Made by a program: the position numbers and the translations under genes | The notes under the pieces: model-generated | The model's input: only the letters and a program-made list of their open reading frames with translations | Database searches by the model: none | Told to the model about the DNA's origin: nothing | Source: Cordilura impudica | Taxonomy: Eukaryota; Arthropoda; Insecta; Diptera; Scathophagidae | Direction: 5' to 3' | NCBI GenBank assembly: GCA_963682025.1 | Contig: OY821519.1 | Location: 132,719,612 to 132,783,611 of the forward strand | Length of the DNA stretch: 64,000 nt | Part shown: in pieces, positions 56,734 through 64,000 of the stretch | Numbering within the stretch: the first letter of the stretch is position 1 | Layout: each line of letters opens with the position of its first letter

Positions 56734-57370
56734 TCTGATTTTCTTCTTTCGAGCTTGTAGGCCGAGGCTCTAAGCGTTTATCATCCTTGTTTCCTATGTT
56801 GGCATTTGATTAAATAAATAATTGGATATTACAATACAATTAAAATTATTATAAGACAACTTACCATTTTGAATTAAATATTTATCCATATTTAAAAAAA
56901 ACTTTAATGTAAAATTCACAAAAAAAAAATAGAATTTATATATAAATTGGCACTTCATTCAAAACAAATCGCAAGAATATACCATTGATGCATAAAAAAG
57001 GTCATAACCATAAATAATACATTGTTGCATCGATGCGTTAGAAGTTGGTAGTAGTAAATCATAATTTAAATTTGTTTTAAATCTAGGCACATGTAGCAAA
57101 TAAATATAAATATATAATGAATAATAAAATAACACAAATAATTCCATATAAAATTAATTATATATATATATATTTCATTGTAAATAAAAATAAAATAAAA
57201 ATCTTCATTAATTTGAAATGACTTTTTTTTTTGGGAAAAAATTTGAAAAACTTTTCAGCACTTCAAAAAACTTCAAAAAAAAGATAAATCTTCACAAATG
57301 GCAACGCTGCTTAAAACAAATATCAGTGAAATACTTCGTCATGTATTTGTTGAATAAAAAAATCTTAATC
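56734..57370. other. Unassigned spacer
   Basis: AT-rich with a (TA)n tract at 57158-57172. No gene recognised. Confidence 0.35.
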
Positions 57371-57377
57371 TTGACTT

Positions 57378-57449
57378 TAGGTGAGTGTGTTAAAGCGCTG
57401 ACCAAAAAGTGCAAGTACGAGTGTATGTGAAGGTTCATGGTTCAAACCT
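57378..57449 (+). promoter_or_regulatory. Internal Pol III promoter (boxes A and B) of the SINE
   Basis: TAGGTGAGTGT and GGTTCAAACCT at tRNA-like spacing. The inferred role is transcription of the SINE by RNA polymerase III. Confidence 0.6.
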
Positions 57450-57531
57450 CACGGCCGCCTTATGTAGAAAAATTTTCATATAGAAACAAGCTATTCAATT
57501 AAAAACATAACAATTATCACAATGTTCAATA

Positions 57532-57572
57532 AATCGCTGATGAAGGCTGAAATGCCAGAAACCGGTCCGATT
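57532..57572 (+). ncRNA. Hammerhead-ribozyme-like motif
   Basis: In order: stem I 5' arm AATCG (57532-57536); core CTGATGA (57537-57543); A; stem II GGC (57545-57547), loop TGAAAT, GCC (57554-57556); A; core GAAA (57558-57561); helix III ACC/GGT (57561-57566) with no loop; cleavage triplet GTC (57565-57567); stem I 3' arm CGATT (57568-57572), fully complementary to the 5' arm. The loopless, self-complementary helix III would favour pairing of two RNAs, as known for small hammerheads of some retroelements. An A-A mismatch lies where stem II meets the core (57544/57557), usually G-C, which may weaken activity. Cleavage is predicted, not shown. Confidence 0.65.
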
Positions 57573-57640
57573 AAGAACACAGTGCAGTTATGAATTTTTG
57601 TAATATATGCTTTCTTCTTCTTTACCACGCACCATTTAAA

Positions 57641-59214
57641 AAATTTTAAGTTTATGGGGCTTGGCTCCTTAAATCGTCTGATCATGACCATAGTTAGTGA
57701 AGTCACTTTAAGAATTTTTAAAAATTGGTTGCTACAAATATTTCTTCATCTAACTAACGCAGGTTCTATAATACGATGTTGCACCAAACAGGTTTTTTCT
57801 TTGTATGGAGGGTGAGGTGGCAGAAAAGTCTTAAACATTTTTTTATTGTTGAATATCTGTACTCATTCTTATGAACTAGTTTTCGCATAGTAAAAAAGCA
57901 TAACTAACGGCAAACGTCTTTGTGTTATGAAGAATTTGTGTGAGTAAATGAATAAACGGGCAGAAGTAACTGAATACAAACTAACCCAAAATGCGTGCCA
58001 ACAAATAAAGCAGCAATAACAACAACATACATAATGTTGCATGCAACATAATGGCAACAAAGAAAAACCCAAAGAAAGCAACTACAAAAAATAATATAAA
58101 GAAATAACATATGGATTTGATAACATCTTACAAATAAAACAAGTTTCAGATGTCCGAATGAACGTATGTATGGCTTTTCAAGCCAACACCTAATGTCACT
58201 GAGTGACAAGTCATTGCTAGCAGAATGCAATACATTTCCAAATAAGAAATGTTACACATTCGTATGATATCACTTGAGCTGGCGAACATAACGACTCTTA
58301 AAGTGCGAGGCTATTTATAATTGGACAAACAGACAAGTTGCAGGAAGAAACTACGATAAACACACGCAATTAACAGTACTACTTACATAAAACTAAGTAA
58401 TGACGCAGCAAGTTGACATATTGTCTGCTATTTTGGACATATTACACAAACCATACAAGTTGAGATAGATTTTCTTATCAAGTTTTTGCAGACGCATTTC
58501 CTTAAGTAATCAGTAATCAATGGAACAGCACGATTAATAAATAAAATAAATGTGGCATAATTACAAGATGTTTTAGAAAAAAAATTTTCTTTTTTTTTTT
58601 TTTAAACTAAACAAGATTTTCAATTGGTTCATGGCATCACCACTAGTCATTTTCGTTCTACAAACATGCTATCATCTTAACACTCTCCTTGAGGCAGAAA
58701 TAGTATTTTGCTGCAACTGAAACTGATTTATTTTACTTTTTGTCAATGAACTATAATTTAAATCAATTTTGAAATTTGTCTTAGTGAAGTCTATAAATCA
58801 ATCTGTAATTGTTGTACGAACATGTTATTAATGATAATGATAGATTTTTTAATAACACTCGTACGATATTTAGGTCAGCACAATAAATTAATATTAATAA
58901 TGTGTTACGTAGTGCAATTCTTTTTTTTCTTTTAATTTGTTAAAAAGATTTAATTTTTAAAAACTAAGACTGCCATGAGATGTTTGCTTTTTGTATGTTA
59001 TTTATATTGAATTGAAAGAGAAATAGATACTCATAATCAGTTCAGGATAATGATCCTTCAGACTTGATCTTAGGCTTTATCTTAGCTTTATAATAAGTTT
59101 CAGGTAAAAATTCGTTTGGAAGGTAAAAATATTAAAATTTAAATCTTTTTTTTTCATAAAAGGTTCTCTAGAGCTAAAGACCTTCCAAATAAACTGTTAC
59201 ACATAATAAAGATG
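57641..59214. other. Spacer without recognised gene
   Basis: AT-rich. Open stretches on the minus strand at 57869-58230 have no known domain and a composition like random sequence. A T/A tract is at 58585-58605. Confidence 0.4.
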
Positions 59215-60215
59215 TCCAAAACCGTATGGGTTCCTTTCCCTTATGTTGGAAGATTGCCAATGTTCAGCCAATCCCAAAAAAAGTAGAGCTAGCAACCCTG
59301 AAAATTGCCGCCCAATTGCAATTTACTCTTTCAAAGGTAATGGCCATCTTATTGCTTAACGACAGACGGCATGGCTTTCGTAGAAATCTATTCACCGATT
59401 CGGTGAAAGTAAGGTTGTTGCTCTGGATATTTTCAGGATATAGCGCTATATTATCAAAACTGATTGCTTTTGGTGTTGGTGATGATTTATCTTCATTTAT
59501 ATCGAGTTTTCTCAGAGATCCCCAAGAGTCTAAGTTCAACGCAGGAGTACTGCAAGGCTCTGTTCTTTCTCATTCACCTTTTATTTTTCTTAATGACATT
59601 CTATGTCAAACTTCCAATTCTATCTACCGTTTTGCAGACAACAGCAATATTTGCTATTCATATTCATTCGATCAAAGGCCAAGCCTTAGGAAGAGTGGCG
59701 GCATGAGGCAATATATGAATGACATACTAAATCAAGACCTTTTGACAATCCCTGAGTGGTATCGAGTGAATAGGGTCAATTTTAATGCTCGTAACCCACC
59801 CAATATTGTTTATTGACCCATATACGAGTCGTGAAGTAATCATTGTCGTTCGTATCCATGGGTGGTGTAGGTAATGAGGAATCAGACGCTCTTGATGATG
59901 TGCAAATAAGTGCGTTTGTGCTTATCAATGAAGCATTGATTGTGTTATACTGAATTATAGATATTACAATGGGAAGCATTCTGCTGAGATAAGTGAACTC
60001 ATCCCTAGAGCCTATGCTTTTCTACGCACCGTTCGTTCATCTAGTAGATCGCATCCATTTGAAGTCTACTGTCCAGTTGACCGAATGTGCTGAAGTCTTT
60101 TCTGTTACATACAATTTAGATAAATTTAAGTTAAATATCCACAAATACTACTCCCTCTTTCTCCTACCCATAACATATTTCACTGATATCAGTACAATGC
60201 ATTCAAGATCCTTTG
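59215..60215 (+). pseudogene. LINE family d, reverse transcriptase fragment
   Basis: The frame at 59226-59816 has the RT of family d with small deletions: GSFPLCWKIANVQPIPKK, NDRRHGFRRNLFTDS, a damaged W-I-F-S-G-Y block in place of DISKAFDRV, LIAFGVGDDLSSFISSFLRD, V-L-Q-G-S-V-L-S, and RFADNSNICYS (FADDS changed to FADNS). The thumb follows; the C-terminus (59993-60268) is recognisable by S-S-R-S-H-P-F and N-I-H-K-Y-Y-S. Catalytic residues are lost at two places. Confidence 0.8.
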
Positions 60216-61133
60216 CTATGTTAAAGAAGGGAGATTATGAGCAACATAGTGAAAGATGGCGAAAATGACTCTGGTAAAGCTTGTTACCAGACTCATTTTA
60301 TATCTGCCTTTAATTGTTTTACCAATTTTTTTATATTTGTTGAAAAGTGTTTTAATAATTTTAAAAGAAAATTATATATATTTTTTTTTAATATTAAAAA
60401 TGTATAATGTAATGAACATGTGAATATATTTGCTTTAGTTAAAGTCAAAAGAAATCACCTTGAGACTAATTAATTTCTACCTCTATCATTGAATGACAGA
60501 TCACTAGTTTGATAAATCAAAATGGCCACAGGCAACTTTAAGCATAAATAGTTAATATTTTTCTATTTATTCTATTTGTTGTATGCTATTTTTTTTTATT
60601 GTTTTGTTTTTAAAGGCAACAAAGAAAGCAAAAGATGTTTCTCATCTCTAATAGAAAAAGAATGAAAGTGCCATTAACCTTAGTAAAAGAAGATTATTTA
60701 TCGGTCTGAACAGATAAATGTTTAAAAAAAAAATTATTTATAATTTCAGTGTAATTATACAATTTTATTGTTTGTACTCACATATATTTCTTTGACGTTC
60801 ATAAATTACTATCACTACTATTAATTACCATCTCACACCACACAAATTGTGAAGAGGTACCCAGATAAGTACTATAAAAATGAAAAATCTAGAAAAAAAA
60901 ATTAATATGTTTTTACTAAAAATTTAAGCCTACGAAGCTTGAGTAATAAATCAGCTATTCTAGTTTGAAACCATGTACAAGATATATATAACTATTTAGT
61001 ATAACAAATATATAATTTTTTAAATCGTACAAGTACCATGGAATCATTTGAATCGGACTGTCCTACTGGTGTAGGCAAACTATTACTCGAAAAAGCTCGA
61101 CCACTTTTCCACACACTCTAAGTAAAAATGAAC
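60216..61133. other. Unassigned spacer
   Basis: AT-rich, no gene recognised. Confidence 0.35.
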
Positions 61134-61357
61134 ATATGTGACTTTCTCCGAGAAAAGGGACCTAGTGTGTCAAAAAACGGGTTTGGAGTTAAGAGTGGAT
61201 TCTGGTACCTAAAAGGGTGTAGAATAAGAAGAAAGGAGTTAAATTTCTAATAAAAATTTATTTACCCCATATTATTTACAAAACGAACTTGGGAAAATCG
61301 ATAAAAATGAGAAAAACATTAAAATTTTATTTTTTTTTTTTTTTTGATTTTTTGGTT

Positions 61358-61585
61358 TTAAATTGTTTTTTCGTCAGTCTTCGAATTTTTTTGGAGCTTG
61401 GACTTTTTTTTCGGTGTTTCGTGATCTGGTACTTCGATTTTCTTCCATTTGACAATTTCAGTTTTTTTCTTTTTTCGGCGCTTTGACTTCAGCTTTCTTT
61501 TTCTCGTGATCCGCTGCTTCGATTTTTTTTTCTTGCTGGCAGGTTCAGATTTATTTTTCAATTTTTTTTTTCGCTTTGGGTTCAC
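61358..61585 (-). pseudogene. Lys-rich frame inside the transposon
   Basis: 75 codons, over 40% lysine with arginine and serine/threonine between. It lies downstream of the transposase pieces in the same element and may be the degraded, basic C-terminal tail of that transposase or an A-rich expansion. I do not recognise a domain. Confidence 0.35.
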
Positions 61586-61629
61586 TCGGTTAAGGAGCTA
61601 CTAAATCCCGTTTCTGTGAATCAGTACAT

Positions 61630-62709
61630 AAGACCCTGACATTCTCATTCAAATACCATTTGCGATCTAACGATAAACCGCTTGGTGCAATGAGCGGAGG
61701 TAATTCGTTTGGTAGCTCAGCCAGTAGAATTCACGCTGGCGTTTCGCATGGTCAAGATGAGTAACAGCCATTCGTAATTTTGCTTCTTTTGTATCTGAAT
61801 CAGATTCTTCCAAAACTCGTCGTAGCATCAATGTATTCTGTTGACAGACGTCACAAAGATCAGTTTTCGGTTTGATAGGCGAGATGTAAGGGCAGTACTT
61901 CATCCAAATTTTGTAAAAAGTTTTAATGCCGATTTTATCTTCAGTAAGACAAACTTTCTTAAAACAGCACTTTTTGTTTCACTGGATGATAGCAGCATTA
62001 CTTTACAGACTTAGTAGTTTGGCATTCTACCAGGAAGAGGTATTGCGAATTTTTCAGCAAAATTTTGAATAAATTGAACGATACGAGTAAGTGATTCCGG
62101 TGATAATACACGCGATTGCCGCTTTGAAGACTTGCCACTTAGTTCATGTTTTCGTTCAGAAAAGCCAACACTATCGCTATGTCGAATCAAATTTTTAGTT
62201 TAGTTTTAAACCAACATCGTAAATAAAACAAAACATCTTTCTACAAATATGTATGACACGAAATAAGTACATTGTATCAACTCTGGATTTATTTTTTACC
62301 CTTTGGCCATACTTCTTCCGACTTTCAGTATTATAAACGTTTTCGAGCGACAAATGTTGTCGATGAAATTCCAAATGGCTCACTGGTTTACTTAATTCTT
62401 AATTCTTAATTGCCGGCATTGTATACCAAGATCTTCTGGAATTATCTTATTACATTCTTTCGAACAACATGCTTCGTATTTTTCTCCGTACATCAAATCG
62501 ATGTTCATAGACTCTTGTATATCTTCAACGGATTCCTCCAATTCGGATATAATATTGGATTCGGAAACATCATGCAAAAAACTTTGATTTTCAGTTAGTC
62601 CCGAAGTATTAGCACCGACACTTTCAGATAACGTCATATCGATCTCATCATCGCCATAAACCGAGTCTAGTCTTTTCAAATCATCATAAAAACCGTCAGA
62701 AATATCCAT
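61630..62709 (-). pseudogene. Transposase-like protein, N-terminal half, broken
   Basis: Four blocks on the minus strand follow the order of an uncharacterised protein family common in insects and cnidarians and tied to DNA transposons. 62709-62392: acidic N-terminus, then YGEKYEACCSKECNKII with a C-C...C pattern. 62400-62195: VSHLEFHRQHLSLENVY and MFCFIYDVG. About 62170-62030 (other frame): KSSKRQSRVLSPESLTRIVQF, then FAEKFAIPLPGRMP. 61903-61667: YCPYISPIKPKTDLCDVCQQ with C-x-x-C, then LDHAKRQREFYW. The catalytic part of the family (a DNC-x-GQN-type motif further on) is absent. Stops and frameshifts separate the blocks. I cannot give the superfamily name. Confidence 0.65.
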
Positions 62710-63148
62710 TTTTATAAAAATTACTTCAAATTAACATCAGCTTAGTAACAAAATTACAAAAGAACCAAAATTTCGAAACAACTTTTGAGATATTGATAAC
62801 ACTCGTTATACAGTTGGCACAAGACTGAAGCGTCGCTTTATTATTTTCCTTTCTTATAGTTATTTTTACAATGTTCTTCGTATTAGTATACGCACATCAA
62901 CCCTTTGCTGAGAGCGAACAGAGCAGCAACAATAGCAAAGGTATTGCCACACTAAAAGCGAAAAATACGTCACCACATAGGCATGACGTCACCAAAGTCG
63001 GCACCCAATCATAACTAACTATACCAAATCGCATCTCCCAACTGAAGGTGTGTTCAAAGTGATAATGCGTTATGAAACTTTAAATGCATTTTTCTCAAAA
63101 CTATTATTTTCACACAATAGGTCCCTTTTCTAGCAGAAGGTCACATAT

Positions 63149-63792
63149 ACTGTAGTCCCCATATCAATGGATTATTTTCCTAAAATACGGGAATATTACG
63201 TCCTTAATATTTTAAAGAATTCCGACGTTAAACTTCAATTGAGGGCATTTTTCATATATTTGTATTAAAATTGGCTGATCTTTATCTAATTTTGAAAAGT
63301 TATTTCTTCACACACTTTTTGTTTAGATTCCATTGAAAAATAAACAAAGGTCCGATTTTTTTTAACATTTTTGGAAACCGGTTTTAAACGAATTTTTGTT
63401 TTCAAATAAAACTTTTTCTTTTAACACTATTTTTGTTGTTGATTTATGTTTTTATACATTACTCGTAGTTTTAAGTTTAGATTTAAGCCTAGTTCTAAGA
63501 ATATCTTTAATTATCGTTATCATTACGATTGTAAAACTTGTTATCACATATAATTGTCAAGCTAGTTGCACTATACGGGTACACTCTATTAAAACAATAC
63601 ATTATAATTTTGACACTTCTTTAATTTTGTATTTTAATTGTCTGTTTTGTTGTTAGAAAAAATAAAGAATAAAAAAAATCAACTTAATTTAACTTTTAAT
63701 ACTACTTTTTAAATATTGATAAAAAAAAATTTTTAAATTGTGAATGTACATTATGAATGTGAAACATAGATTCGACAAAGCCGAACGTACGT
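63149..63792. other. Unassigned spacer
   Basis: AT-rich; the open stretch at 63396-63656 shows no known domain. Confidence 0.35.
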
Positions 63793-63845
63793 AAGCGGTC
63801 TCATAACAACCCGGCCTGACAAAGAAAACACAGCAAATTTGAGAA
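63793..63845 (-). repeat. mariner 3' end fragment
   Basis: GCGGTCTCATAACAACCCGG followed by CCTGACAAAGAAAACACAGC matches the 3' end of the mariner at 3991-4040 (GGCGGTCCCAGAACAACCCG). The terminal CGAGG is degraded. Confidence 0.65.
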
Positions 63846-63875
63846 ACTTTTTTTTAAACCCTTTCTTTTAACTCT

Positions 63876-63900
63876 CTGTCTGTCTGTCTGCCTGCCTGCC
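63876..63900. repeat. (CTGT)n(CTGC)n microsatellite
   Basis: Four-base units CTGT then CTGC, followed by CATGGGGC. Confidence 0.85.
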
Positions 63901-63955
63901 ATGGGGCAACCACATTCCCATAGTCTTGATGTGACTATAGATTAATTTTCGGGTA

Positions 63956-63994
63956 GTCACGCACAGTCACGCATAGTCACGCACAGTCACAGAG
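63956..63994. repeat. Tandem 10-bp repeat GTCACGCA(C/T)A
   Basis: Four units (GTCACGCACA, GTCACGCATA, GTCACGCACA, GTCACAGAG) just before the window end; the array may go on beyond it. Confidence 0.8.
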
Positions 63995-64000
63995 TGATTT

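Larger units (their letters stand above)
57371..57640 (+). mobile_element. SINE with tRNA-like head and hammerhead-like motif
   Basis: Box A TAGGTGAGTGT (57378-57388) and box B GGTTCAAACCT (57439-57449), about 50 bp apart, each match the Pol III consensus at 9 of 11 positions. The stretch GTGTGTTAAAGCGC after box A is like Leu/Ser tRNAs. The tRNA-like part ends near GGCCGCC (57453-57459). A body of about 180 bp follows, shared with the headless copy at 39137-39316, and both copies end at CCACGCACCATT(T)AAAA. The body contains a hammerhead-like motif (57532-57572). No target duplication could be fixed. The head does not fold into a full cloverleaf, so it is not a functional tRNA gene. Confidence 0.75.
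61134..63148 (-). mobile_element. DNA transposon with transposase remains (parent of the MITE at 10587)
   Basis: Ends ATATGTGACTTTCTCCGAG (61134) and the complement of ATATGTGACCTTCTGCTAG (63148); GAAAAGGGACCTA is shared by both inner ends. The minus strand carries transposase pieces from 62709 to about 61630 and a Lys-rich frame (61585-61358). GGTACCTAAAAGGGTGTAG (61204-61222) and ACTTTAAATGC (63078-63088) are the blocks kept in the 149-bp MITE. ATAT flanks both ends of GTGAC, so the target duplication could be AT, TA or ATAT. The superfamily is not fixed. Confidence 0.75.

Noticed and set aside
57378..57459. Functional tRNA-Leu/Ser gene
   Set aside because: Boxes A and B are there, but acceptor, anticodon and T stems do not pair properly and a SINE body follows; kept only as SINE head.
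57869..58230. 101-codon and 70-codon Cys-rich minus-strand frames
   Set aside because: Apparent cysteine richness comes from ACA/GCA-rich simple sequence on plus; no signal peptide plus spacing pattern of a known peptide family and the two frames overlap.

Overview
This window is AT-rich eukaryotic DNA built almost entirely of layered, decayed transposable elements. I see no convincing intact host gene, no rRNA gene and no functional tRNA. The mixture (Jockey-clade LINEs, mariner/Tc1 relatives, short non-autonomous Helitrons, hAT-like foldback elements, and a widespread 0.8-kb repeat that opens with a TATAGTCGG palindrome) suggests a brachyceran fly, probably of calyptrate type. That placement is an inference from repeat style, not from a host gene.

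Layout. 1-521: tail of a tandem-unit Helitron. 780-3640: decayed Juan/Jockey-type LINE cut by a 571-bp MITE. 3991-4883: mariner 3' half abutting a short Helitron. 4996-5896: first copy of the TATAGTCGG repeat. 7110-7900: Transib-like (RAG1-related) transposase remnant. 8065-10827: four-level nest (Helitron > MITE > long-inverted-repeat hAT-like element > two opposed short Helitrons). 11455-12961: Jockey fragment and a Helitron. 15050-18935: Jockey LINE carrying a second LINE. 19241-21320: Helitron and mariner. 22985-26055: two LINE pieces, including the longest reading frame (484 codons, endonuclease domain). 26071-29045: TATAGTCGG repeats, one split by a LINE. 30712-34406: Helitron filled with a short Helitron, a hAT-like element with a perfect 8-bp target duplication, a self-into-self pair and a Harbinger-like MITE. 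36820-39372: LINE and rosa-type mariner, the latter carrying a SINE fragment. 41015-44682: Helitron, mariner, Tc1/IS630 remnant and a small inverted-repeat element. 46180-56035: six more TATAGTCGG repeats, a hAT-like foldback, a Tc1 remnant, a complete 1.47-kb Helitron and two 4-bp-TSD elements. 56361-57640: hAT-type zinc-finger remnant and a tRNA-headed SINE. 59215-63148: LINE fragment and a transposon with recognisable transposase pieces. 63793-64000: mariner end and simple repeats.

Most notable: (1) a SINE with tRNA-like Pol III boxes at 57371-57640 contains a hammerhead-ribozyme-like motif (57532-57572) with matching stem I arms, both core boxes and a palindromic helix III; a second copy is at 39208-39248. 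(2) The 2-kb element at 61134-63148 carries transposase pieces and is the evident parent of the 149-bp MITE at 10587-10735. (3) Several nests can be ordered in time from exact target-site duplications.

None of these elements looks able to move by itself: every transposase or reverse transcriptase reading frame is broken. All family names are from recognition of motifs and termini by eye.
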